Of a DNA stretch of 64,000 bases, positions 1 through 8,562 are shown piece by piece. The notes under the pieces were generated by a model. The model did not search any database and was not told the DNA's origin. It was given only the letters and a program-made list of their open reading frames with translations. A program made the translations under genes and the position numbers. The stretch comes from Phaeobacter piscinae (GTDB lineage: Bacteria; Pseudomonadota; Alphaproteobacteria; Rhodobacterales; Rhodobacteraceae). The DNA lies in contig NZ_CP010681.1 in NCBI RefSeq assembly GCF_002407245.1, positions 3,543,182 to 3,607,181 of the forward strand, written 5' to 3'. Each line of letters starts with the position of its first letter. The stretch's first letter is position 1.

Positions 1-1
1 G

Positions 2-1549
2 GAGGTTGCTGAACAGCAGGCCACCACTGCGGGTGCGTCGGAAAAGACAAATCAGACAACACAGGATGGTGACGCTGAGGCGGCCAGGGGCGAGGTTCCG
101 CAAGAGGCAGTGGATCAGGCGGCGGCCAAGGAGGCCGCAGCAGATCCTGAGGTTCCGGCGATTCCCGCGCAGCTGAATGTCAATGTAACCCCGCAAAAGT
201 TGACTGAAAACGGTCGACGCGATGGCGCAACTGCGGAGAACGCCGAACGCCAGTCCGCCGCTTTGCCTCAGCCAGATGTTGAAGGCGCGGGGGCAGCGGG
301 TGAAGTCAATTCATCTGCCGAGGGTTCGCCGGATCGTGCCGCTGTGGCGCCGGGTACAGGTACTGATGCAGCGGCCGCTGCTGAGGTCTCTGCAAAGGTC
401 GGTTTGCCGTCTGAGGTAAAAAGCGATGGATCTAAGGGCAGCCCTGGCAATGCACCAAAAGCGTCTACGGAAACGGGCAGCCCCTCGCAGCAGTTGGTCG
501 CAGATGCGGAAGGCCAATCAACACCGGGGCTGCGCAGCGATTCGGCAGCCGCTGAGGCCGAGGCGGCGCGTGATGTCGCTGTGGATGGGCGTAGAACTGG
601 GGCCCAGGCAAACATTACACCACTCGGGCCAAGAGGTCGGATCGTGCAAACCGATGCCGTCTCCAATCCTGCAACAAGCACTCAGCCAGAGGTGAAACCC
701 GCCGCGGCTTCTGCAACGGCGGCAGCGCAATCCGAGATGGTGAAGGACGCTGCGAAACCGTCGGTGGTGGGGCAAACCCAACCGGTGCAACAGGCGAACA
801 CGGCGGCCACTCCGACACCGCTGGAGGGGACGCCTTCGCCGGTGCGGGAAAACCTGGAGGCGCGGCGCACAGCTGTTGAACAGATGCGTTCACCCACGCC
901 CACGCAGACCGCTGCGATACTGCCTCAGGGTACATATTCGGTTGCCAGCTTTGGTCTCGGCGCAGGGGCTCTTTCCGCGGCTATGCCGACATCTACCTCG
1001 GCGCTTGCTATCGATCCGGCGCTCTCAGCGGAGGTGGGCGGCAGCGCGGTGTCCGGTGGTAGCAGCGGGTTTGAGTTGCCTGGCCTGTCACAGCTGCTGA
1101 CAGAAGCAACGCTAAGTCCAGGGACTGTGCATAAACCTGAAACGCCCCGCCTGATCGCGAATCAGATGGCCGAAGCGCTGGCAACGAAGGGAGAGCGTAA
1201 CGTCGATGTTGCGCTCAATCCCAAGGAGCTGGGGCATGTGAATATGCGCGTCTCTGTCACCGAGACGGGAGTCAGTGTCATGATTCAGACTGAGCGCGCT
1301 GAAACTGGTGACCTGATGCGGCGTCATATCAATGAGCTGGCGGATGAATTTAAGCGGATGGGGTTTGAGGATATTTCGTTCCAGTTCTCGGGCGATGAAG
1401 CTTCGAATCAAAGCGGTGGCCGTGGCGAGGCGCATACCCAAGCCGGCCGATCCGCCGGGCTTGGTGATGAGGATCTGGCCGACCTTCCTGCAGAACCGAT
1501 GACGCAATCACTCAACCTCGGTGAGGTTGGGCTTGATATGAGGATTTGA
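2..1549 (+). CDS. fliK: Flagellar hook-length control protein FliK (5' end cut by window)
   Basis: The frame is open from base 2 to the TGA at 1547-1549, so the true start lies outside the window; a GTG at 110 is internal to the open frame. The visible 515 residues are mostly low-complexity Ala/Gln/Glu/Pro/Ser/Thr-rich sequence, as in the poorly conserved N-terminal ruler part of FliK. The last ~130 residues form the conserved Flg_hook domain (NVDVALNPKELGHVNMRV, then a helix before SFQFSGDEA). FliK measures hook length and switches the export apparatus from hook to filament substrates. flgD starts 5 bases after its stop, as expected for a flagellar operon. The C-terminal domain makes the call firm. 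Confidence 0.9.
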   Translation, partial: EVAEQQATTAGASEKTNQTTQDGDAEAARGEVPQEAVDQAAAKEAAADPEVPAIPAQLNVNVTPQKLTENGRRDGATAENAERQSAALPQPDVEGAGAAGEVNSSAEGSPDRAAVAPGTGTDAAAAAEVSAKVGLPSEVKSDGSKGSPGNAPKASTETGSPSQQLVADAEGQSTPGLRSDSAAAEAEAARDVAVDGRRTGAQANITPLGPRGRIVQTDAVSNPATSTQPEVKPAAASATAAAQSEMVKDAAKPSVVGQTQPVQQANTAATPTPLEGTPSPVRENLEARRTAVEQMRSPTPTQTAAILPQGTYSVASFGLGAGALSAAMPTSTSALAIDPALSAEVGGSAVSGGSSGFELPGLSQLLTEATLSPGTVHKPETPRLIANQMAEALATKGERNVDVALNPKELGHVNMRVSVTETGVSVMIQTERAETGDLMRRHINELADEFKRMGFEDISFQFSGDEASNQSGGRGEAHTQAGRSAGLGDEDLADLPAEPMTQSLNLGEVGLDMRI

Positions 1550-1553
1550 GATT

Positions 1554-2246
1554 ATGACGACGAGCGTAACGGGTGCGTCTGCATCGCAACAACAGCAAGC
1601 GGCGTCGACCGCCTCGGCTGAGCCAAAGAAAACCACAGGGATCGCCTCTGATTTTGAGACCTTCCTGAAGATGCTTACCGCACAGGCGCGGTATCAGGAT
1701 CCTTTGGAACCGATTGATTCAACAGAATACTCGGCGCAGTTGGCGCAATTCTCAATGGTTGAACAACAGGTTCAGGGCAATGAGGTTCTGGAGGGGATCC
1801 AAGCACAGTTGGGTTTGGCAAACATGGCTGCCATGTCCGGCTGGGTGGGTATGGAAACCCGGTCGGCAGCACCCGCCTACTTTGACGGGGCCAACCCAGT
1901 AACCGTCTCGCCGAACCCGGCCCAGATCGCTGACACTGTGCATCTGGTGGTCAAGGATGACACTGGCAAGGAGGTGCAGAGAATCAGCCTTCCGGTTTCG
2001 GCTGAACCTTATCAGTGGCAGGGTATTGATGACGACGGATATGCGTTTGATCCAGGCAGCTACAGCTTCACGCTGGAGAGCCAGAAAAACGGTGAAGTTG
2101 TCCTCTCCGATACTGCGGAGACCTACACCCGGGTGAAAGAAACCCAGATGCGTGGCAACGAAGTGGCCTTGATCCTGGAAGGCGGCTCGGCGATCTTGGC
2201 ATCATCGGTGACAGCGCTGCGCGAACCTGTGGCACCCGCAGTCTGA
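1554..2246 (+). CDS. flgD: Flagellar hook assembly (cap) protein FlgD
   Basis: 230 residues, a normal length for FlgD. After a Ser/Gln/Ala-rich leader, residues ~30-75 carry the family signature: DFETFLKMLTAQARYQDP followed by LEPIDSTEYSAQLAQFSMVEQ. The second half is the beta-rich FlgD Tudor/Ig-like region (around PVSAEPYQWQGIDDDGYAFDPG). FlgD forms the temporary cap under which FlgE polymerises into the hook. It follows fliK by 4 intervening bases and probably shares its transcript. Confidence 0.95.
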   Translation: MTTSVTGASASQQQQAASTASAEPKKTTGIASDFETFLKMLTAQARYQDPLEPIDSTEYSAQLAQFSMVEQQVQGNEVLEGIQAQLGLANMAAMSGWVGMETRSAAPAYFDGANPVTVSPNPAQIADTVHLVVKDDTGKEVQRISLPVSAEPYQWQGIDDDGYAFDPGSYSFTLESQKNGEVVLSDTAETYTRVKETQMRGNEVALILEGGSAILASSVTALREPVAPAV

Positions 2247-2367
2247 CGCACAAGGGCACCGGAGACCTGGCTCGTGGGTAGCATGAGCCGAAACCACGGA
2301 GCCTGACCTGCCAAACCTGTCGCCATATTTTATCGCCCGCTTTCTGGCATATCTGTCGGACTGCGGC

Positions 2368-3165
2368 GTGAGCGATGCCAGACCTACACCTCTTCTGGGG
2401 GGGCGCTCCAACCGTGTCTGGCGTTTGGGCGGGATTGTGGTGAAACTCTATGGCGACAGTCATGCCAACCCGCTCTTTGCCAATGATGCCGCACGCGAAT
2501 ACGCAGCGCTTCAGGCCCTGAATGGCACAGCATTTGTGCCAGAACTGCTGACATCCGGTCAGTTTGAGGGGCATGATTGGCTGGCATACCGGCACTCGCC
2601 GGGCGTGACCTGGTCGTCGGGCAGCGCAGAGGTGGCGGCACTACTTGGCCGGTTGCATGCACAGCCCGTGATACCGGGTTTGCCGGCAGGTGTGTCCGGC
2701 AGTGCGGCGATCAAAGACCAGACCCAGTCCATTCTGGCCAATTGCGGCAATGCCGGTGATCTGAACCGGCTTGAGCCCGGCAGGCAGATACCGGCAGCAG
2801 GGCGCAGGGTGTTGATCCACGGCGATCCTGTACCCGGAAATATCGTGGCCTCCGCCGGCTGTCTGACGCTGATCGACTGGCAATGCCCGCAGATCGGAGA
2901 CCCGGCTGAGGATCTTGCGCTGTTCCTGTCTCCCGCAATGCAGCAGGTCTATCGTGGTGCGCCCCTGACAGGGGCAGAGGAGGCAACCTTCCTTGCGGCC
3001 TATCCGGATCCGGAGATCACCGCGCGCTACCTGTCGCTGAAACCTTGGTACCACTGGCGCATGGCCGCCTACTGCCAATGGCGCGGCGAACGGGATGGTG
3101 AGCAAAACAGCCTTGCCTATCGCCTGGAACGGGCCGCCCTGGAGGCCTGCCTGGAGCATGTGTGA
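2368..3165 (+). CDS. Phosphotransferase of the aminoglycoside/choline kinase fold
   Basis: 265 residues from a GTG start. Seen: a nucleotide-loop-like N-terminus (LLGGRSNRVWRL then VVKLY), the catalytic loop HGDPVPGN (HGDxxxxN) near residue 151 and a metal-binding IDWQ about 20 residues on. These mark the APH/choline-kinase superfamily (PF01636). The substrate cannot be read; in this group such proteins act on sugars, choline or amino alcohols, and true antibiotic resistance is unlikely. The frame is open and protein-like further upstream, back to a stop at 2284, but with no ATG, GTG or TTG, so a slightly longer product from an unusual start is possible. It lies 120 bases after flgD and before the glycan cluster. 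Confidence 0.75.
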   Translation: MSDARPTPLLGGRSNRVWRLGGIVVKLYGDSHANPLFANDAAREYAALQALNGTAFVPELLTSGQFEGHDWLAYRHSPGVTWSSGSAEVAALLGRLHAQPVIPGLPAGVSGSAAIKDQTQSILANCGNAGDLNRLEPGRQIPAAGRRVLIHGDPVPGNIVASAGCLTLIDWQCPQIGDPAEDLALFLSPAMQQVYRGAPLTGAEEATFLAAYPDPEITARYLSLKPWYHWRMAAYCQWRGERDGEQNSLAYRLERAALEACLEHV

Positions 3166-3213
3166 CCCACTCAGGGACATGATCTCGCAACAACAGCGTC
3201 AATCCCAAATTCA

Positions 3214-3242
3214 TTGTTTCCAAATAGCTTACATGGCATATT
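3214..3242 (+). promoter_or_regulatory. Candidate sigma-70 promoter for the glycan/sulfotransferase cluster
   Basis: TTGTTT (3214-3219) and CATATT (3237-3242) are separated by 17 bases, about 50 bases before the first gene at 3292. The match to consensus is only moderate and is an inference from spacing and position. Confidence 0.35.
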
Positions 3243-3291
3243 GTGCGGAATGTCGCTGGCGGTGATGCAGTCGGGTTGACGGCAGTCCGAG

Positions 3292-4335
3292 ATGGCACCT
3301 TTGCAACCGGGGATGGAAGCAGTCTTGAGCCTTTGGGAGTCTTATCGCATGCGGCTGCGGCGGAAACGTCGCATCCTGCGTGCCATGCGCAAGTCCCGCG
3401 AGCTGTCAGCGGTTCAGGACCAGACGGATAATATCCGGCCGGGCGATATCCTGCTGGTAACCACCCTGCGCAATGAGCAGATCCGGTTGCCCTATTTTCT
3501 CGACTACTACCGTAAACTGGGCGTCAATCACTTCCTTATTGTCGACAACGGATCGGTGGACGGCGCGCGCGAGTATTTGCGCGGCATGCCGGATGTCTCT
3601 GTCTGGCACACTATGGCAAGCTACAAGCGCGCTGGATTCGGCATTGACTGGATGAACCATTTGAAACGACGCTATGCTCATGGCCATTGGGTTCTGGTGG
3701 TCGATCCGGATGAGCTGTTCATCTACCCTTTCTGCGACAGTCGACCCCTGCGCGCGCTGACGGACTGGCTGGACAGTTCGGCTATCCGCAGCTTCTCCGC
3801 GATGCTGATTGATGTTTACCCCAAGGGTAAGCTGGATGCTGTGTCCTACCACGCCGGGCAGGATCCGCTGGAGATCGCCAATTGGTTCGATAGCGGCAAT
3901 TACTCGTTCAAGCGCAATCCGACCTATGGCAACCTCTGGATACAAGGGGGTCCACGGGCGCGGGTGTTCTTTTCGGATCAACCGAAGAAGGCGCCAGCCT
4001 TGAACAAGATCCCGCTGGTAAAATGGGATCGGCGCTATACCTACGTCAGCTCGACCCATGCCCTGCTGCCGCGCGGCCTAAATCAGGTCTATGAGACCGA
4101 CGGCGGTGAGAAGGCCAGCGGCGCGCTCTTGCACACCAAGTTTCTGCACACGTTTGTCTCCAAAGCTGAGGAAGAGATGCTGCGTGGGCAGCACTACGCC
4201 GGGTCTGCCGAATACAAAGCCTATGCTGAGGTCGCCGAAGATCAGCCCGAGCTTTGGTGCAAGTGGAGTGAGAAATATATCAACTGGCGCCAGCTGGAGA
4301 TTCTGGGCCTGATGTCCAAGGGGAATTGGGCATGA
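3292..4335 (+). CDS. Glycosyltransferase family 2-type (Glyco_tranf_2_4 domain)
   Basis: 347 residues. After a basic N-terminus, LLVTTLRNEQIRLPYFLDYY and FLIVDNGSVDGAREYL form the nucleotide-sugar-binding half, and VLVVDPDELF supplies the DxD-like metal site (residues ~140-150). This arrangement is the PF13704 type of GT-A glycosyltransferase, common in roseobacters beside sulfotransferase genes. Donor and acceptor sugars cannot be told from sequence. An ATG at 3313 is an alternative start. The stop overlaps the next start by 4 bases (ATGA), so the two are translationally coupled, pointing to a joint role in a cell-surface or exported glycan. Confidence 0.8.
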   Translation: MAPLQPGMEAVLSLWESYRMRLRRKRRILRAMRKSRELSAVQDQTDNIRPGDILLVTTLRNEQIRLPYFLDYYRKLGVNHFLIVDNGSVDGAREYLRGMPDVSVWHTMASYKRAGFGIDWMNHLKRRYAHGHWVLVVDPDELFIYPFCDSRPLRALTDWLDSSAIRSFSAMLIDVYPKGKLDAVSYHAGQDPLEIANWFDSGNYSFKRNPTYGNLWIQGGPRARVFFSDQPKKAPALNKIPLVKWDRRYTYVSSTHALLPRGLNQVYETDGGEKASGALLHTKFLHTFVSKAEEEMLRGQHYAGSAEYKAYAEVAEDQPELWCKWSEKYINWRQLEILGLMSKGNWA

Positions 4336-6032
4336 GCGCTGTCGGAATCGTCATGCTGGTCCACACGGCGCTGGATCGTGCAGAACAGGTGGCCCGGCAT
4401 TGGGTGGCAGGGGGGTGCCCTGTTGTTTTGCATGTCGACAGGAAGGTCCCACAGGCAACGTATGCGGCGTTCAAGGCTGCGTTCTCCGGTGACCCGATGG
4501 TGCGGTTTTCGCGCCGGCATCGCTGCGAATGGGGCACTTGGGGAATTGTCGCGGCGTCGCAGTCTGCTTCGGAGCTACTGTTGGCCACATACCCATCAGT
4601 GCGACATGTTTTTCTGGCTTCCGGATCCTGCTTGCCGCTGCGGCCAATAGCAGATCTGGTCGACTATCTCGCCGCGCGACCGCGTACTGACTTTATCGAG
4701 AGCGCCACCACCGCTGATGTGCCGTGGATTGTCGGGGGGTTGGATGTCGAGCGTTTTACACTGCGCTTCCCCTTCTCATGGAAAAAACGGCGCTATCTCT
4801 TTGACAGATACGTCTCGCTGCAACGCAAATTGGGCATCCGGCGCAAGATCCCCGACGGGTTGGTCCCGCATATGGGCAGCCAGTGGTGGTGCCTGACGCG
4901 GCAGACCCTGTCGGCCATTTTGGAGGATCCGGACCGGCCACGGTATGACCGATATTTCCGCAAGGTCTGGATCCCGGATGAAAGTTACTACCAGACGCTT
5001 GCGCGGCTCTATTCCGGTAATATCGAAAGCCGGTCCCTGACTCTGTCCAAGTTTGATTTTCAGGGCAAACCGCATAATTTCTACGATGATCATCTTCAGC
5101 TTTTGCGCCGCTCGGATTGTTTTGTTGCGCGCAAGATCTGGCCTCATGCGGACCGGCTTTATGCAACGTTTCTGGGGGATCGGCCGGATGTGATGAAGAC
5201 CAGTGAACCCAATCCGGGCAAAATTGATCGGATTTTTGCTAAGGCGGTTGAGCGCCGGACCCGAGGACGTCCAGGATTGTATATGCAAAGCCGACTTCCC
5301 GCCAACGGGCTGGAAAATGGCATTACCTGCAATCCCTATTCGATGTTTCAGGGATTTTCTGAGCTGTTCGAGAATTTTGAGGAGTGGCTTACGCAGGTAA
5401 CGGGCGCCAAGGTACACGGGCATCTGTTTGCACCTGATAGCGTTGAATTTGCCGATCGCCAGACGCTGATCAACGGCGGTCTCAGCGATAGTGCGAAGCT
5501 GCGTGATTACCATCCGAAGGGGTTTCTGACCAATCTGATCTGGAACACACGCGGGGAGAGACAGTGTTTTCAGTTTGGGCCACAGGACAATCAGGCCATC
5601 AACTGGCTGGTGGCGCGTGATCCCAATGCGCAGGTCTCGGTGATTTCCGGCGCCTGGGCGGTGCCTCTGTTCCGGTCCAACAGAAATTTCGCTGACCTGC
5701 GACGCGAGGCGGCGCGATTGCAGCAGATTGAGGCCAAGCATATTGAGATCCTCCGCTCCAAATACGTGAAGGCGCGGGTGCGGATCTGGTCGATGGCGGA
5801 ATTTGTCGAGTCGCCGATGGAGCCGATCCAGACCATCCTGGATGAATTTGGGGCGCAGGCGCAGCGTCATCTGAATACCGCGCCGACAATGGTGGATCTG
5901 GCGGGTTTTGGCCAGTTTCTGCAAAACCTCAAGAACCAGGGGATGCACCCCTATCTGATGGGCGATTTTCCGGCGGAACAAGGGCCGTTGAACATGCCCA
6001 AAACGCCGCGCAAACCTTATCTGGTACAGTAA
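4332..6032 (+). CDS. Core-2/I-branching (GT14-like) beta-1,6-N-acetylglucosaminyltransferase family protein with long C-terminal extension
   Basis: 566 residues from the ATG at 4332, which overlaps the preceding stop; a TTG at 4326 is a poorer choice. Residues ~1-260 look like the PF02485 Branch fold: VGIVMLVHTALDRAEQVARH, VVLHVDRKVP, WGTWGIVAASQSASELLL, HVFLASGSCLPLRPI, and MGSQWWCLTR with IPDESYYQT near the putative catalytic region. Residues ~290-566 form a separate extension with no motif I can name; it ends in PYLMGDFPAEQGP. Bacterial members are thought to transfer HexNAc or pentose to a growing glycan. The next gene starts 6 bases after the stop. Confidence 0.78.
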   Translation: MSAVGIVMLVHTALDRAEQVARHWVAGGCPVVLHVDRKVPQATYAAFKAAFSGDPMVRFSRRHRCEWGTWGIVAASQSASELLLATYPSVRHVFLASGSCLPLRPIADLVDYLAARPRTDFIESATTADVPWIVGGLDVERFTLRFPFSWKKRRYLFDRYVSLQRKLGIRRKIPDGLVPHMGSQWWCLTRQTLSAILEDPDRPRYDRYFRKVWIPDESYYQTLARLYSGNIESRSLTLSKFDFQGKPHNFYDDHLQLLRRSDCFVARKIWPHADRLYATFLGDRPDVMKTSEPNPGKIDRIFAKAVERRTRGRPGLYMQSRLPANGLENGITCNPYSMFQGFSELFENFEEWLTQVTGAKVHGHLFAPDSVEFADRQTLINGGLSDSAKLRDYHPKGFLTNLIWNTRGERQCFQFGPQDNQAINWLVARDPNAQVSVISGAWAVPLFRSNRNFADLRREAARLQQIEAKHIEILRSKYVKARVRIWSMAEFVESPMEPIQTILDEFGAQAQRHLNTAPTMVDLAGFGQFLQNLKNQGMHPYLMGDFPAEQGPLNMPKTPRKPYLVQ

Positions 6033-6038
6033 CGAACC

Positions 6039-7469
6039 ATGCCTCAGAACTTTGATTACTTCGTTGTGTTTGCCGAAATGCGCACCGGCTCGAATTTTCT
6101 TGAAGCCAACCTGAACGCGCTGGATGGAGTCACCTGCCACGGTGAGGCGTTTAACCCGCATTTTATCAGCTACCCAAACCGCGAGACGACGCTGGGGTGG
6201 ACGCAGCAGCGGCGTGACGGTGATGCACTGGGGTTTCTGAACCGTTTTCACAGTGCAGAGGGGGGGCTGAACGGGTTTCGTTATTTCCATGACCATGATC
6301 CGCGCGTGCTGGACCAGATCCTGGACAATCCGCGTTGCGCCAAGATTATCCTGACCCGAAATCCGGCTGACAGCTATGTCTCCCACCAGATCGCTCAGAA
6401 CACCGGCCAGTGGAAATTGACAAACGTGAAACGTCGCAAAACGGGGTTGGCAACGATCAATGCGGAAGAGTTCGCGCGACATGTGGCAGAGCTGCAGAGC
6501 TTTCAGGTTACCCTTTTGAACCGGTTGCAGAAATCTGGGCAGACGGCGTTCTATGTCGCCTATGAGGATCTGCAGGATCTGGAGGTTCTCAATGGTCTGG
6601 CCAAATGGCTGGGGATTGAGGCCCGGCTGGACCGGCTTGATGACAGTCTCAAGCCGCAGAACCCCGCCTCGCTTGAGGAGAAAGTCGCCAACCCGCAGGA
6701 GTTGGACCGCGCGATGGCAGGGTTGGATCGGTTCAACCTGTCGCGTACCCCGAATTTCGAACCGCGGCGCGGGCCGGCGGTCCCTGAATATGTTGCCGGG
6801 CAACAGCTGCCGTTGCTGTTTCTGCCGGTCAGTGGCGGGCCAACTGATATTGTCTGCGGCTGGATGGCCGGGCAGGAACCCGATGGCGGAGAGGCGCTGA
6901 TCTCGGGGATGAACCAGAAACAGCTGCGCCAGTGGAAGCGGGGCCATCCCGGATTTCGCAGCCTGACCGTGCTGCGCCATCCCGTCGCTCGCCTGCATCA
7001 TGTTTTCTGCACCCGTATTCTGGACACCGGGCCGGGATCGCTGCGCCAGATTCGCAATCTGATGCGCAATCAGTTCAAGGTGCCTCTGCCGAAAGATGCC
7101 GCAGATGGGTCATACACGCGGGACCAGCACTGTGCGGCCTTTGCGAAGTTTATTGAGGTGATTGGCGCCAATCTTGCGGGCCAGACCGGGTTTCGCACCG
7201 ATGCGTCTTGGGCGACGCAGGCACAAACGATTGCCGGGTTCGCAACGATCCAGTCGCCTGACCTGATCCTGCGGGAGGCAGATTTGGCGCTCACGCTGCC
7301 GGATTTGGCCAGTTGGCTTGGAGGGTCAGAGAGTGTTTTGCCTGCTGCGCCGGAGATGGATCATCCCTACAGTCTGGCAGATATTTATGATGCCGAGCTG
7401 GAGGCACAGATCGCGTCGGTGTATCAGCGCGATTATTTGTTGTTTGGATTTGGAGACTGGGGTGCATGA
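6039..7469 (+). CDS. NodH-like sulfotransferase, apparently two sulfotransferase-like modules
   Basis: 476 residues. The N-terminal half has both PAPS-binding signatures: the 5'-phosphosulfate loop (FAEMRTGSNFLEANL, residues ~11-25) and the 3'-phosphate motif (IILTRNPADSYVSHQIA, ~104-120), like Stf0/NodH enzymes that move sulfate from PAPS to a sugar hydroxyl. The second half (~255-476) repeats a weaker version: LPLLFLPVSGGPTDIVCGWM in the loop position and FRSLTVLRHPVARLHHVFC resembling a second 3'-phosphate motif. It follows the GT14-like gene by 6 bases and converges on ptsN. Likely role, inferred: sulfation of the glycan built by its two neighbours. Confidence 0.8.
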   Translation: MPQNFDYFVVFAEMRTGSNFLEANLNALDGVTCHGEAFNPHFISYPNRETTLGWTQQRRDGDALGFLNRFHSAEGGLNGFRYFHDHDPRVLDQILDNPRCAKIILTRNPADSYVSHQIAQNTGQWKLTNVKRRKTGLATINAEEFARHVAELQSFQVTLLNRLQKSGQTAFYVAYEDLQDLEVLNGLAKWLGIEARLDRLDDSLKPQNPASLEEKVANPQELDRAMAGLDRFNLSRTPNFEPRRGPAVPEYVAGQQLPLLFLPVSGGPTDIVCGWMAGQEPDGGEALISGMNQKQLRQWKRGHPGFRSLTVLRHPVARLHHVFCTRILDTGPGSLRQIRNLMRNQFKVPLPKDAADGSYTRDQHCAAFAKFIEVIGANLAGQTGFRTDASWATQAQTIAGFATIQSPDLILREADLALTLPDLASWLGGSESVLPAAPEMDHPYSLADIYDAELEAQIASVYQRDYLLFGFGDWGA

Positions 7470-7490
7470 CCACCAGATGACCAGATCGGA

Positions 7491-7955
7491 TCAGGCTGCC
7501 TGAACGGACTGATCTTCGGTCAGGATGGTGTGGAGTGTTGCCGGATCCGGATTTGCCCGCAGTTTCGTGCAGAAACTCTGCTCGCGCAGGGTGCGCGACA
7601 CCAGTGCCAGGGCCTTCAGATGCTCAACACCGGCATCTTCAGGTGCAAACAGCGCGAATGCGATGTCGATTGGCTGGCGGTCTACAGCGCCAAACTCCAG
7701 CGGAGTGTCCAGCACCAGAAACACGCCAACCACCTTGTCCAGTCCATCCAGACGTGCGTGGGGCAGGGCAACGCCGTGTCCGACCCCGGTGGGGCCAAGG
7801 CTTTCGCGATCCAGCAAAGCCTCGACCGTTGGTTGCGCGGGCAGCCCGTAGGCGAGTTGAGCAACATCTGCAATCTCTTGAAACAGACGCTTCTTGCTGG
7901 ATGCAGCACCAAAGACACGAACGGCCTCTGGCTTCAGGATGTTAGAAATCTGCAT
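7491..7955 (-). CDS. ptsN: Nitrogen-regulatory PTS EIIA protein (PtsN)
   Basis: 154 residues, the full length of EIIA-Ntr. The phosphorylatable His is His66 in GVALPHARLD; flanking GPTGVGHG and the C-terminal SRTLREQSF region fit the PTS_EIIA_2 fold. In the Ntr phosphorelay (PtsP-NPr-PtsN) this protein carries no sugar but signals nitrogen and potassium status. It lies 43 bases downstream of hpf on the same strand, the order seen in many proteobacteria (lptB-[rpoN]-hpf-ptsN), and converges with the sulfotransferase gene 21 bases away. Confidence 0.95.
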   Translation of the reverse strand: MQISNILKPEAVRVFGAASSKKRLFQEIADVAQLAYGLPAQPTVEALLDRESLGPTGVGHGVALPHARLDGLDKVVGVFLVLDTPLEFGAVDRQPIDIAFALFAPEDAGVEHLKALALVSRTLREQSFCTKLRANPDPATLHTILTEDQSVQAA

Positions 7956-7998
7956 ACTTCGATCGCTCCGCTCAACTCACGTAAGACGCCGTGACAGG

Positions 7999-8562
7999 TT
8001 ACGGATCGATCCACCCGATATTCCCGTCTTCCCGACGATAGACGACATTCAGGCCGTCTTTGCCTTCCTTGCGAAACACCAGAACCGGGGCGCCTGCCAG
8101 TTCCATTTGCATCACGGCCTCACCAACCGAGAGGGATGGAATTTGCGTTTCCATCTCGGCGACGATGATTGGCTGCAATGATTCTGGTTCAGACTCGGTG
8201 CCGGCGTCTTCAGAGGCGAGGATATAAGAGCTAGCGCCGGAGAGTTCAACCGGCTCGCTCCGGTCGCGGTGATGGTCCTTCAAACGGCGCTTGTAACGGC
8301 GCAGCTGTTTTTCCATTTTTTCACAGCAGGCCTCAAATGCGGCATAAATTTCAGTGGCATGCGCTTTTGCTTGTGCGGTCAGACCAGTGGACAGATGCAC
8401 GGTCGTTTCACAAACATATTCATGCGCAGACCGCGAAAAGACGACATTGGCGTCAGTCGGACGTTCAGCATATTTCGCGACCGCCGCTCCAAGCTCCGAT
8501 TGCACATGGGACTGCAACGCTTCGCCAATGTCGATCTGTTTTCCGCTGATTTGGTAACGCAT
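7999..8562 (-). CDS. hpf: Ribosome hibernation promoting factor, long form (HPF/RaiA)
   Basis: 187 residues. Residues 1-100 are the S30AE domain (MRYQISGKQIDIGEALQSHV, then basic helix KMEKQLRRYKRRLKDHH at ~82-98). A variable linker leads to a C-terminal S30AE_C dimerisation domain (~130-187: SVGEAVMQMELAGAPVLVFR, then GLNVVYRREDGNIGWIDP). Long-form HPF binds the decoding site of idle 30S subunits and pairs ribosomes into 100S dimers. It precedes ptsN; a 338-base leader with a strong hairpin lies upstream. Confidence 0.95.
   Translation of the reverse strand: MRYQISGKQIDIGEALQSHVQSELGAAVAKYAERPTDANVVFSRSAHEYVCETTVHLSTGLTAQAKAHATEIYAAFEACCEKMEKQLRRYKRRLKDHHRDRSEPVELSGASSYILASEDAGTESEPESLQPIIVAEMETQIPSLSVGEAVMQMELAGAPVLVFRKEGKDGLNVVYRREDGNIGWIDP

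Noticed and set aside
4776..7001. A 741-codon open frame on the minus strand
   Set aside because: It lies antisense to the GT14-like and sulfotransferase genes, which carry clear motifs. Long antisense frames are common in G+C-rich coding DNA.
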